A model generated the notes under the pieces. It searched no databases. It worked only from the letters and a program-made list of their open reading frames with translations, and had not been told where the DNA came from. Both the position numbers and the translations under genes were made by a program. Below, piece after piece: positions 1 through 10,626 of a stretch of 64,000 nt of DNA; the first letter of the stretch is position 1; each line of letters opens with the position of its first letter. Source of the DNA: Annona cherimola (lineage: Eukaryota > Streptophyta > Magnoliopsida > Magnoliales > Annonaceae). The stretch is taken from positions 61,136,008 through 61,200,007 of the forward strand of contig CM059973.1 of the NCBI GenBank assembly GCA_030490835.1. Reading direction: 5' to 3'.

Positions 1-1
1 T

Positions 2-1184
2 CCAAATCGTTCCTGCTTCTCAGGATTATGTATAACATTCATCGTAGAATTCGCATTGGCTCGGCCTGCAGCGAGCAATCTTGATCAGCAACCCACTGTA
101 CAATCAAGAATATTCTGGGCTAGATCTTCATTTCTGCTGGCTGCTTCCATTCAGATTCTGCATTCCATTTTCAGCTACAGGTAAGCACTGCTTGGAACTA
201 TTTTTTTGGCATCGGTATCAGGACTCGTGATGTTTACATCTTTAATCTATCTTTCAGGGATTATGACGTCCTAAACCATCAAATGCTATTGACTTTAACA
301 GAGAAGTTGAGCGCCATGGAAATGAACACAGGTATAAACATCTTCCAATGCTATCAAATGTCACACCATATGTCTGTACAAAGATGAGCATGTAACGAAG
401 CCCTTCTCTTATAACCTTAAAAAATATTTTTTGTTAGTTTTTTATACATATGTGGGCAATTTTTTGAATTTATCAAATTTTATACAAAGATTTTTAAAGT
501 TATGAAATTTTCGGTGTGTTCGTTTTTTTGTAAACTTTTCAACTAAAACTTTTTACTTTTTACAATTACCCTATTAACATTTTTTTATACAGACTACACT
601 ACTTTTCAATCATTTCTACATAATTAGCTTATTAATTTTAACTTTTTATTTTTCATTATTACTCTTATCATATTATGTCATTTTATCTTGTTTCAAAAAC
701 TTTTACACTAAAAATTTTTAATTCAAAAATTTTATCACTTTCTAAATACATCCTTCATAGGTTGAATGATCTTGACATGGCCTACATATTTATAAAAAAT
801 TAAAATAAAATATATATTTTCAAGTCGCCCATACATCATCCAATTTTTGGGCTACCGTATGAGATGACCACTTCATATCTGAAAACCACCTCATACATGG
901 GCCTCAATGAATCGCATGTAATATATGCCACCCAAGACCTAATAATCAGTTAGATAAACAGAAACTAAATCCTGGCCTGTTATTAAATGTTGATTTGTGC
1001 AGGCAAAAAATTGTTATCCTTAAGCATGGACAGCAACACCTACGTATCATCATGGATCGACTCAGACCTAGCAGATTCTGCTGGGTGCAAGGGTGATTAC
1101 TGCGTTGGATCGGCTGAAGAGGTTGCAGAGAACTCGATTACAACAACTTCAAGATACAATCTTCGGCCCCGTCGCCATAGATGA
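2..1184 (+). CDS. 3' end of an unrecognised membrane-like protein (last three exons)
   Basis: Three exons join in one open frame: 2-180, 258-331 and 1003-1184, with GT donors at 181 and 332 and AG acceptors ending at 257 and 1002. Phases agree at both junctions, giving 144 visible residues and a TGA stop at 1182. The start lies outside the window. Two hydrophobic stretches are visible, about residues 4-20 (GLCITFIVEFALA) and 44-60 (FLLAASIQILHSIF). A polar, acidic stretch follows (WIDSDLADSAG) and the protein ends in a basic tail (SRYNLRPRRHR). This suggests a membrane protein with a charged, possibly nuclear or cytosolic C-terminus. I do not recognise the family. The exon structure is well supported by frame and splice consensus; the function is unknown. 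Confidence 0.6.
332..1002 (+). other. Last intron of the partial gene
   Basis: The intron starts GTATAA and ends TTGTGCAG. It is strongly AT-rich and holds a MITE copy (511-755). Nothing else is recognisable. Confidence 0.5.
511..755 (+). mobile_element. MITE copy (Tourist-like family M1) in an intron
   Basis: It begins GGTGTGTTCG and ends CTAAATACATCCTTC. The interior follows the same order of blocks as copies at 6266, 54319 and 58221: AACTAAAACTTTTTAC, CAATCATTTCTACATAA, TTAATTTTAACTTT, then ATTCAAAAATTTTATCACTT. No clear target duplication is visible here. It is non-coding. Confidence 0.5.
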
Positions 1185-3275
1185 AGCTTTACCCCACATC
1201 CATCACACTAAGATGTTGGCTCATGTTCAGGGCAGCACTTTGATACAGAGTGGTATTGGGTCTTCATGATCTGGGCTGTGTTCTGTGAGAGCAATCAGGC
1301 TTGGGACTTGCGGACTTTCTTGTTTGGTAGATAGCTTTTCTTGACACCTTTACAGATGACTGCAATTTTTCCATTTTTCATATCTGGAGACAATATTCAG
1401 TGGGGGTGCATTTCCACAAGAAAAATAAAAAAATTTGTAGATAGATCCATGTATCAAAATAATAATAAAAATTCCTTTCAAATTTGGGTATGGATCCAAA
1501 ATTGAAACAAAGTCAACTGTCTCTCTCTCTAAGACTTCTGTGAAGTTAGCTCAATCTATTGAAATGGGTCTGAAAATTTACAAGAAGTGGGCCTGAAAAT
1601 CAGATGGTTGGATGAGTAAGGTGATAAATTGCTAGTGCTAGAAACAGCAATGTTTCCTCTTACATGGCACACGCACCAGCCTATGTATCCCTAAAAGTCA
1701 AAAGAACGCATGTATAACCAACTGCTTAGACAACCTGTTGACTACTTGCTGTTCTATTTATTAAATGGATTATAAAGGATTAAAATTTTGTATATAAATT
1801 GGTAAATTATAAATAGATTAGGATTAATCCATAACCTGCCCAACTGAATCTTGTTGCACCTTAGGCTATTTTCTATATAAATGACAAAAGTTGGGTGTTA
1901 TTTTTTAGAATGAGACAAATTTTTGGAATGAAAATTTCACATGGTATTCCTCCCATTTCATATGCAAATAGCAAATTAGACTTAAACTCAATGAGCAGCT
2001 GACACTTGGGTGCTATTGGTGTCAGTGGGCTAGGGCACCTTGTAGATCAATCCATTAAGTACGGAGATATTCTTATTTTCTTACCTATATAGGACAGCTT
2101 CGGTTACCTGAACCCGACACAAACTTCTAATACATATTCAACGATACAAAATATATTATATATTTACACATATAAAAATATTATTTAGATATATAAAAAT
2201 GTCTTTAATTTACCTATAAGTATATTTAATCGATCAATAATAATTATCATATTGATAACAATAAGTAAGATTGATTATGAAATTATAGTTTTCAAATATA
2301 ATATAAAGACTATCTTTTAAATTAATTTGGAATTAAAATTAGAATTAACTTGATGTTAAGAAAATAAAGTAGGATAAGCTTTGAACTAAATTAATTTTAA
2401 ATAAGATAAAATAAGATTTTTTAGAAATAGGATAAATACTGAGTCAATCCTAAGCCGAACTTGTTAGACTCAAGTTGCACTCTTACTATTATTATTTCAA
2501 AAATAAAGTGTAATAAAATTATATTTGCAAAAATAGAATATGATAAATATTATATTCACATTAACTCTAAACAATGAGATAAATTAGATTTTAGAATGAA
2601 CTATAAATTTAATTCTTATTTAAGTTGCTTCGTAATTGTATCATCTAACATATTCCTTTTAATCAAGCGGTAAAACCCATGTATCAAATGATTAATTTTG
2701 ATATTTTTATAGTTTAAATAATTAATGATATTAAATAAATCTTTTTACATTTTTTGAAAATTTTGTAGTATTTATTTACGCAACAAAATTCTATAAAAAG
2801 GAATGAAAAATTCATTTTGTATCCACAATATTTGTTTCTAATCCCATGTTCGTAATATTTCAAAAATTATTGATGCAAAGAACATTTTATCTTAGATTTT
2901 TTTTATGCCTAAGCTGTTAATATAACCATTATCTATCATATTGAAAAGACGATTTTCTTCGTTTAAAATTTTATAACTGAAATAGTTGAGCTTACTTAAT
3001 TAATGATAGCAAATTATAAATATATTAAATGATTCAAAAGTTATATTAAAGTTGAATTATTTTAATTAAAAAATTTTAGAAGGTTAAAATTGTCAAATTT
3101 TGGATGAAAGGCATACTGGGGGCACACGATCAGGGTATGAAAAGAATTGAATTTTTCCAAAAATAGTCGACTAACACAAGCTGTAGCACAAATGCAGAGG
3201 ATACGTCCCAATTCATGGATGATTCTGCTTGTACACGGGGAAAAGACAAAAGGGTCAGCGGCAACTCGGCAAGGC
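1185..3275. other. Intergenic: 3' UTR of gene 1, AT-rich spacer, 5' region of the next gene
   Basis: No coding frame is supported. The first 300-400 bp are less AT-rich and are likely the 3' UTR of the partial gene. From about 2100 to 3100 the DNA is extremely AT-rich. The last 150 bp before 3299 contain the presumed promoter and 5' UTR of the next gene; I see no clear TATA box. Confidence 0.5.
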
Positions 3276-3298
3276 GAGAGAGAGAGAGAGAGAGAGAG
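3276..3298 (+). repeat. (GA)n microsatellite in a 5' UTR
   Basis: Twelve GA dinucleotides run directly into the ATG of the next gene (the last A is the A of ATG). GA tracts in 5' UTRs are common in plants and may bind BBR/BPC factors; that role is inference. Confidence 0.85.
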
Positions 3299-6200
3299 AT
3301 GGGGAAGGAGCCGCAGCTAGGACGGTCCTTCTCAAGGAATGGCAATGGCGGCCTCGGCCTCGGCCTGGCTGCGATGGCCTATGTGGCCGTCGACTACCTC
3401 CGCCACGTGTCTCCGCAGTGGCATGAACGACTGCAGCCACTGCTCTGGGCCGTCCTCGCTCTCGCCTCCATAGCTCGGATACCTTTCTACAAGCACTGGT
3501 CTTTGGAGTTCCGATCCGCCATTCCTTTCCTTGCTTCCATGTTCTTCATGCTCGGCGCTCTCCTCTTCGAAGCGCTCTGCGTGCGATCCGTTACTGCTGT
3601 CCTCGGCCTCGACTGGCACCAGTGTGTATGCTTAAACCCTCCTTCCGATAAAAAAAAAAAAAAAAAAAAATCTTCTTTTGTTTCTGTTCGTCTTCTTTTC
3701 TTTTTGGTTTGGTGTTTAATGTCCGATTTGACCCAGTTCTTCCGCATTTTCTACTTTGTTGTCTTCTTTAGTTGTTGGGTTTCCCAATCTGCTGCGTTAT
3801 TGCAAATGCTGTAAATGGACATGTTTTTGCGCCATCTCGCATTTGGATGATTGATATTCTCCAGATTGGTGCCTGTCAAATTTCACGGCTGAGATGCAAA
3901 AGTAAGGGCAATTCAAACTCAACTAGGCAGTTGAAATTTTTGGGTCGATGAATAAATGCTGGAAGCGCAAAGTTGGATCTTAATGTCTTACTTTTAAGAT
4001 CTTAATGCCGTACTTTTAAGATCTTAATGCCGTACTTTTAAGATCTTAATGCTTACTTTTAAGACCCAAATTTAGAAGCATTGTATTTTGGGAGGGGCAA
4101 AACTTCGGTATCTTCTTTGAACTATGAGCTGCTAGATCGAGTCACTTGTTTTGGGGTTAGTTCTTCCTCGATTTAGTGCATGGGCTTATGTATGTGAATA
4201 AAACCACAGTACTGACTATTCACAATCTCAAAAAAAAAATTTGTACTTCTTGCTGCAAAAGCTCATCTGAAAAGGAAGGCCCGACTACTAAATTTCGGCT
4301 GTGAGTTATATTTCATGTCTGCAGTCTGCACCTTTCTGTATTACAGTTTAGTTTCCTGCCCCCCTTTTATTACAATTTGGTTCTCTCACTAGCGGATTAT
4401 CTTCTGTTGTTCATCAGTTGAGGCCTTGTTCCACATTAGTGGTCAATGTAGTCATTGTTCTTGTCATTTGCTAATTGGTTCCCTCGATCATTCTTCTTTC
4501 TCTTCATGTTTGACAATTTCAGATGTTTATAAATACCCAACTTCTGCAGCTTCTACCACAACAGAAGAGCAATCTTCTTATTTCTTATTTATTATTTTTC
4601 TTTCACTGCATAATTATTGAGTCCCTTCTAAACCGTACTCGAAAAGCCTCTGTAATCAGTGGCCTTAAGTTTAGAAGTTTAGCGATGTGGATCAAGAACT
4701 AAACAAGTTGATTTTTTAAGATAGTTTTCACAACTTTGGTTCCAGAGGACATAAATATTTCAAAATGGTTTATATTTTAAAGTAGCAGGTGCTTAATTTG
4801 TAAACTCATTACTCCTTTTATGAGTATAACTTTTTGAAGCATTAAATCAAGTTCAATAATCATTAAAATATCTTAACTTGGTTGCTTCATGAGTAAGTTT
4901 TCAATTGGGATTCAGAGTGCATAATTTGTTTTGGACATGGATTGCTTATATAAATCTGAACTTCAGAGGATTGTGTGTTTTGGGGAGTTTTTTTTAAATT
5001 ATTTTTGATATAATACATAGGTTGATTGGATTGTGGGGAGTGATTCTTTTTGGTGTGATGCCTAAAACATGAGAGTGATTCGTAAGGTTTTTTCATGTAC
5101 TTCTATTCTATTGTTTCAATTCTAAAGAGCCTCGCTTCTCTTTTCCTATAAAATCCCTAATTCCCAAAGTTCTCTAAAAAAGAAAACCTAATTCTTCTTG
5201 CTGAAAGTTATCACAGTAGAATTTATCAATATTTAATATTTCTTGGCACAGTTTAGTATTAGAGTTTGGATTAACAATATGACTACCCAACCAGGAAGAA
5301 GTTTCTCAGAAATATTGACTGATTTGAAAAGGGATCAATTTTTATACATCTTGGTAAAGTTTTCAAGGAACACTTACAGATATGAATTACAAGTTTTAGC
5401 TTGATCTAATTTAGTTTAAGGTCAGAAATCCAGAATCAGATGGTTATCTATTGTCTTTTCAATTTACGTGATTTGCAGTGAAGGTTGAGAAAGATCTAAA
5501 ACAATCGTCAGGAAGACATTTCCAGTCTAGTCTGGGCAGACTACCATGTGAAGACCATTCATGGCATCTAAAAGTCCTCGACGAACACTTATCAAAGCGG
5601 CAACGTGTTTGACTGTATAACATGGTGTTGACTACAGAAGGAAATGATTTGACAGATAGAAACAAAGCACCCGGCTGCAAGACTCCAGATCAGTGCTGCA
5701 AAAGTCATGGCACTGGACACAATGGTTTTGAGTGTCCTGCTCAAGGCTCCATCAATATGGCGATTGAGTGGTTTCATGATGATGATGTTTCTTAAGATTG
5801 TGGGAGCTCGAGGAGATGTTTACGGATCATCTGATATGGAGATCTATAGGATGGCGAAACAGATACATCATTGGTTTCTGTTATTAAAGTATTCTTTGTG
5901 TCTTGAGACAATAAACTAAAGATTGAAGGCAAATTACCATATTTCTAACCTTAGTTTGTTATAGAGGCCAAGCTAGATGATTGATTATTGATAGTGGAAG
6001 CTGCATGCTTGTAGTTTCTCATCTACCATTGAAGTTTAAAGTTGCCTGCAAAGCCACATGCTCACCCTTAAAAAGTTGCTTAGATTGAGAACACTTCATT
6101 ACCAGTAACAAAAAGATCTTTCCTTTACTTTTGTACTGGTAACTATAGTGATTTGATAAGATATGACGGGATTCCAATGAATGCCATACGTCTTTCACTT

Positions 6201-9200
6201 GGAGGTCCTTGGTTATATGTTGGAGATCGGTATCACTGTGAGAGATTTTACATATATAAATTTAAGACATGTTTGGCTACATATAAAACTTTTCAATCTA
6301 AAATTTTTAACTCTCTACAACTCCTATATTTTTTAATTATTTCTTACGCCTTTCTATACAATTATTCTATTTTTCAATCATATCTATATAACCATCTGTG
6401 CCACTAATCTATCTATTTTAACTTTATTCTCTTTACTTGTCATCATTACCTATATCATATCATATCATTTTATTTTATTTCAATAACTTTTATACTAAAA
6501 ACTTTTCATTCAAAATTTTTATCACTTCCCAAACATACTCTTAAGATAAATGATTTTATCACTTCCCAAACAGACCCTTAAGAAAAATGATCAGCAAGTT
6601 CTTTTGAGCCCGATCACTACAAAAGAAATAAAGAATGATGGGCAACAAAGGAAATAAAAATATTAAACTTGAAGGAAAACTATTTCTTATGGTGGTATCT
6701 GTCAAAAATGTTAATAAAAATAGGCATGTTAATGTTGATTACTTTAAAGACTGGGAAAAACACAGTGTAATCTGTTGGGTTTGAAATTGTTGAAAAAGAT
6801 GTTGAGAGAACATTAATGTTCAGAAGAATCCATCGTTGATGCAAATAGTCACAATTGATTGATAATGCTAGAAATGAATCAGGTGAAGTTTGTGACGTGC
6901 TAGAATGCAAAGTAAAGGATGAATTGATGGAAGATGAGAGGCCACAGATGCAAATGCTGTAGCCATGGTCAACAAATCGATGTCATGATGTCCCCTCAGC
7001 GGCTAAACAAATTGATTTTTCAAAGATAATTTTTACAGATTTTTTGGTTTTATAGTTTGTTTTTTTGGGTAGAAATTTTATAGGAGTTTTAGATGTATAA
7101 GTTTGTTACTCCTTTTATGAGTCAACTTTGAAGCATGAATGAAGCTTAATTAGTGCTGAAATATCTAAATACTGATGTAGTGAAAATACAGTTTTCCACA
7201 AGAGCACTCAATTGAGAGATTGATCATTTCTCATTTGTTCAGATTAACCCAATTCAGCTCATTTGTTTAGTTTGGTTAATCACTTGATGCTTAACAAGAT
7301 TGACAGAAGCATGAGCAATTGCCAATGGAATGTTTTTGAACAATAAAAAAGAAGATGCCTATATGCATAAATAAAAATACTTAAGTAGAATACAATAAAA
7401 AAAAATACTTAAGGAGAAAATGAGTAAGCCTTTGATCATTCAATTCGTATAAAGTGACTTCAGTTTTCTTTAGTGTAAGCTGTTATTCTTGGTAAACTTC
7501 CATTATCATCATATTCATAAGCTGTTTTCCTATCGAAGTATGATCAGCTAAATGATTTGTTATTTTTTCTAACATGCTATTTCTAATCTGTGGAGCTTAC
7601 TCTTATGTTGTGCATTCTCCACCATATTATTACACTGATTACGAAGAATATTATCAATAACATTAAAACGATTGTGTAAATAATGATATTTTTTGACTCT
7701 ATATTGACAGATCTACACCTCCTCTTCCCGATACGGGTCAATGGCTGCTTCTTGCTTTGAATGAGAAGCTTCCCCCTGTTGTGGTAGAGATCTTAAGAGC
7801 TCATATTATTGGGTTGCACCATTATTTGATGTTGTTTTTGATGCTTGCTTTCTCAGTACTGTTTGACTCTGTCAAATCTCCTGGTCTGGGACTTGGTGCA
7901 AGGTATATGTTCACCATGGCTATAGGCCGTCTTCTACGGACTGTAACATTTGTTTCTACAATTCTGCCTTCCACCCGACCTTGGTGTGCTTCATCACGCT
8001 TTAGAGTGCCTCAACATCCGCACCCTTGGGCACAAAAATATTATGTTCCATATGCATCTGATTTTCAAGCCATCCAAAGAGTTATTCAAAGTGACAGCAG
8101 TTATGGTATGTGTTTTTTTGTATTTTTTTTTTAATCCTCTTTTCTACTTTCAGGTCCATGCTTGCTTGAATTATCGAATTTGACAATACTAAATAGTTTA
8201 ATGAAGTGGATTTTATCAATTTCAGATTTCTTTGGCATTTATATTTGACTGCAAATTATATTTGCATCAAGTTGTGGTTGGGCATGAAAGGAATGCAGCT
8301 ACTATATGATGGCTATGTCCTAGTCAAGAACACCAGAAATTGTTATTGTTTTTTCTTAGTTTCCTCTTTCTTTAGACCCATCTTTGCAATTTAGTTCACT
8401 TTCACACCAAAAAACAGAACATCATCAATTTATCTGCAGTTTGACTTGCCAAGGAAACTCACACCACACAAAAAGTGGTAAACAAAATTTTTGTTTACTT
8501 TTTTTCTGTTCAGCAAAAGTGGGCGACTACCCTATTGAATATCGGCCAGACTGGGGATCAATGAGCTTCCTGATCGATTTTCTGAGGCCCACCATTTCAG
8601 AAGGACCATCATGGTACACTTTGCTGAAGAAAGCTGGAGGTGGCTGCAATGATCTTTTATACAGTGGCCATATGCTTGTGGCAGTGCTAACTGCTATGGC
8701 ATGGATGGTATGTATGGAGTTTTGGTAGTTTTTATTACACAGTCTTTGTTTTTATATGAGGAATGGAAATAGTTCAGTTGGTTCTGTGGCAAGCATTTGC
8801 ATGTGGTTGCTTGTGTATATGATGCATATGCAAGTGGGGACGAGCCTTCAATCCTTCACACGATCTTTTCTCAGCTCACTTGATACTAATTTACAAACTC
8901 CAGTCATGATGGCTATGTTCTAGTCAAGAACACTATCTTTCACATCAGTCAGATGAACTGTGGATGAGGTGAGCTGAGTGTATGCCTGCTTCAACCTGGG
9001 ATAAGAGATAATGTAGTCAGCTTAGCAATTCTGGTAATGATTCAAGGTGAACCGCTGAAATTTCAGTGGAGTCTTTTTATTTGCCCCCCTGTGATGTCTT
9101 GATGTTAACTAAAATACTCAAAACTCAATTTTTATTAGAGACCTATATGGACTTTTATTGATGTGGGTCTAAGTCCCACATTGTTTGGAGGTTTGAAGTG

Positions 9201-10626
9201 TTCATGGTTTATATGTGTGGGAACTGACTTCCTGTCTTGGCTTGATCATTTTGGGATAAAACCGTCTCATTTCAATGTGATATCAAAGTCTGGCCCCAGC
9301 CCATCTGTATTTGTTTTCCTATTTTGTGTCATATGTGCTTCCATTTGAGGGGGAGTGTTGATGTTGGTACATGTCCTTAGTTGTTTAGAGGTTTGAATTG
9401 TTTCTGGTTCATATGCGTGGGAATAAGCTTTCTATTTTAGCCGGTCATTTTGGGATAGAACTGGCCCATTTCGACAACTTCACCACTTGAGAATGTATAA
9501 AATTGCATATAAAATATGAAAATCATTTATATTTATTTGTACAAATACTAGAATGTTTTAAAATTATAAAATACTAGAATGTTAAAAGATTATAAAAGAA
9601 CTCGTTCATACAAAGAGCACTTTGGAAAGTATGAATATTTTACAATGTCACCATGGACTTCACTAGGATAGTAATCATGTTAATGGATTTATAATTAATC
9701 TGAATCTTTTGTAAGGATTGCCATGAGGTTCTTAGGCAAATGGGTAGTGCTTAAAATAATGGTTGTAAAAGATCCTAAAGAAAGTATCATGACTGGCCCA
9801 AAATGAAGAGGTTCTTCTGAAATTTTAACAGAAATTATTGGATCCAAATGGAGAGGTTCTAGTGAGATTTTGTTTGAAAGTATTGGCTTAAGAGGTTCTG
9901 CTGAGATTTTATCATTTTAGTAGAAATTCTCTTTGAATCATTACCTGCCTTGGATACCTCTTCACATAAGCACTGGATGAATAATTGAAAGGGCTTGCAA
10001 ATGATTCGGAACAAGCACAGAGTATTGCCTCCACCGTGTTATGAGTAGACATGTTTGTTTCAATTCATACACAATGAGACCTACCTCTTATGGCATCTTA
10101 GACATGCCAGATTCATTTTGGGACGGGTTATGTAGACCAGGCATAAAGTGAAAAGCCAACATGTTGCATTCGTGCTTTCATTAGTGACATACATTTTGTC
10201 TTAGTAGCCTTTGGCAATTTTCTGGTGCAGGAAGCATATGGGGGTTGGGTGTCTGCAATTATATGGCTGCTTGTTCTGCACAGCGGCCAGAGAGAGGTAC
10301 GAGAACGGCACCATTACAGCGTTGACTGTATTGCAGCCATCTATGTGGGCATCCTTTTGTGGAAGATGACAGGCTTTATATGGTCAGCTAAAGATAACTC
10401 TCAAGCAAGGAGGCTTGCTAAGCTTGAAAATATCCAAAGCCGGCTTATCCAGGCTGCTAAAGATTCAGACATTGATGAAGTGAGGGAGCTCCTGGAAGAG
10501 GTTGAATTAGCTGGTCAAGAGCATCATAGTTCCACCAAATGGGTTAGCTTGGGGTTTGCAGGCATTATAATCCTTTTCTCACTTATGATCAGTCTTCTAG
10601 CATTTACCTGGACAAGTGATGGGTGA
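3299..10626 (+). CDS. PLM: Sphingomyelin-synthase-like / PAP2-family membrane protein (PHLOEM UNLOADING MODULATOR-like)
   Basis: Four exons, 3299-3621, 7711-8105, 8514-8707 and 10231-10626, join in frame through GT-AG introns into 435 aa. The first ATG after the GA tract fits the conserved MGKEPQL-type start. Several membrane spans are visible: about residues 20-40, 45-62, 70-95, after the HIIGLHHYLM block (exon 2), 292-304, 310-322, 335-350 and a C-terminal one near 412-430. The C-terminal part carries the PAP2_C/SMS catalytic signature: YSGHM (His292) and RERHHYSVD (His332, Asp336). HPHPWAQKYYVPYA and RPDWGSMSFL also match the plant family as I know it. In Arabidopsis the homologue At1g43580 is linked to sphingolipid composition and plasmodesmal phloem unloading; the exact reaction is not settled. 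Introns 1 (4.1 kb) and 3 (1.5 kb) hold transposon insertions. Family assignment is confident; the PLM name rests on recall of the homologue. Confidence 0.9.
3979..4065 (+). repeat. 22-bp tandem repeat, four units
   Basis: Units of the form CTTAATGCCGTACTTTTAAG plus AT start at 3979, 4001, 4023 and 4045. The two middle units are identical; the outer ones differ slightly and the last is shortened. It lies in intron 1 of the PLM-like gene. Confidence 0.85.
5478..5795 (+). pseudogene. Unrecognised coding-like fragment with an internal stop, inside intron 1
   Basis: One frame reads 105 codons with a single TGA at 5610-5612 and ends at TAA 5793-5795. It starts right after an acceptor-like TTTGCAG. 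Before the stop it includes SSLGRLPCEDHSWHLKVLD; after it, GNDLTDRNKAPGCKTPDQCC and HGTGHNGFECPAQG. Composition and cysteine/histidine content look protein-like rather than like random AT-rich intron. About 130 bp after the end there is an AATAAA at 5910, so it could be the 3' part of a broken gene or retrocopy. I do not recognise the family. It could also be an alternative exon. Confidence 0.35.
6266..6541 (+). mobile_element. MITE copy (Tourist-like family M1) with TAA target duplication
   Basis: Ends are GACATGTTTGG and CCAAACATACTCT, imperfect terminal inverted repeats. TAA lies at 6263-6265 and again at 6542-6544, as expected for PIF/Harbinger-type insertions. The terminal 30 bp (TTTTATCACTTCCCAAACA) are repeated once more at about 6553-6575, so the right end is duplicated. 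Confidence 0.6.
8106..8513 (+). other. Intron 2 of the PLM-like gene
   Basis: Donor GTATGT, acceptor TTCAG. There is no internal gene. A short stretch, GGCTATGTCCTAGTCAAGAA at about 8312, recurs with one change in intron 3 at about 8911. Confidence 0.7.
9156..9277 (+). repeat. TRIM left terminal repeat
   Basis: It shares with the right copy the blocks TTTGGAGGTTTGAA(G/T)TG, GTGTGGGAA/GCGTGGGAA and CATTTTGGGATA. The start TATTGATG corresponds to TGTTGATG in the right copy; the end is degraded to TG. Confidence 0.75.
9278..9293 (+). other. TRIM primer-binding site (initiator tRNA-Met type)
   Basis: TGATATCAAAGTCTGG differs at few positions from TGGTATCAGAGC, the usual plant PBS complementary to initiator tRNA-Met. 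Confidence 0.6.
9347..9355 (+). other. TRIM polypurine tract
   Basis: GAGGGGGAG lies immediately before the right terminal repeat. Confidence 0.65.
9356..9476 (+). repeat. TRIM right terminal repeat
   Basis: It begins TGTTGATG and ends TTTCGACA, so it keeps the TG...CA termini. It is roughly 75-80 percent like the left copy by eye, suggesting an old insertion. Confidence 0.75.

Larger units (their letters stand above)
3622..7710 (+). other. Intron 1 of the PLM-like gene
   Basis: This 4.1-kb intron has donor GTGTGT and acceptor TTGACAG. The donor is fixed by phase: only the cut after CA at 3621 gives the frame WHQ-STPPLPD. It holds a poly-A tract (about 3651-3670), a 22-bp tandem repeat (3979-4065), a broken coding fragment (5478-5795) and a MITE (6266-6541). 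Confidence 0.75.
9156..9476 (+). mobile_element. TRIM retroelement (terminal-repeat retrotransposon in miniature)
   Basis: Two direct repeats of about 121 bp (9156-9277 and 9356-9476) flank a 78-bp internal part. That part has a primer-binding-site-like TGATATCAAAGTCTGG directly after the first repeat and a purine tract GAGGGGGAG directly before the second. The flanks are ACTTT (9151-9155) and ACTTC (9477-9481), a 5-bp target duplication with one change. This is the standard TRIM layout with no coding capacity. It is not interrupted by other insertions. Confidence 0.8.
8708..10230 (+). other. Intron 3 of the PLM-like gene
   Basis: Donor GTATGT, acceptor GGTGCAG. It contains a TRIM element (9156-9476). 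At 9805-9920 there is a loose threefold repeat of GAGGTTCT...TGAGATTTT at about 50-bp spacing. Nothing else is seen. Confidence 0.7.

Noticed and set aside
3215..3298. In-frame ATG 84 bp upstream of the chosen PLM-like start
   Set aside because: The extra 28 residues are polar and then come from the GA repeat (Arg-Glu runs). The ATG at 3299 gives the expected family N-terminus followed by a membrane segment.
3487..3747. Minus-strand and alternative frames over PLM exon 1
   Set aside because: Shadows of the true exon; they run through the poly-A tract and do not splice to anything.
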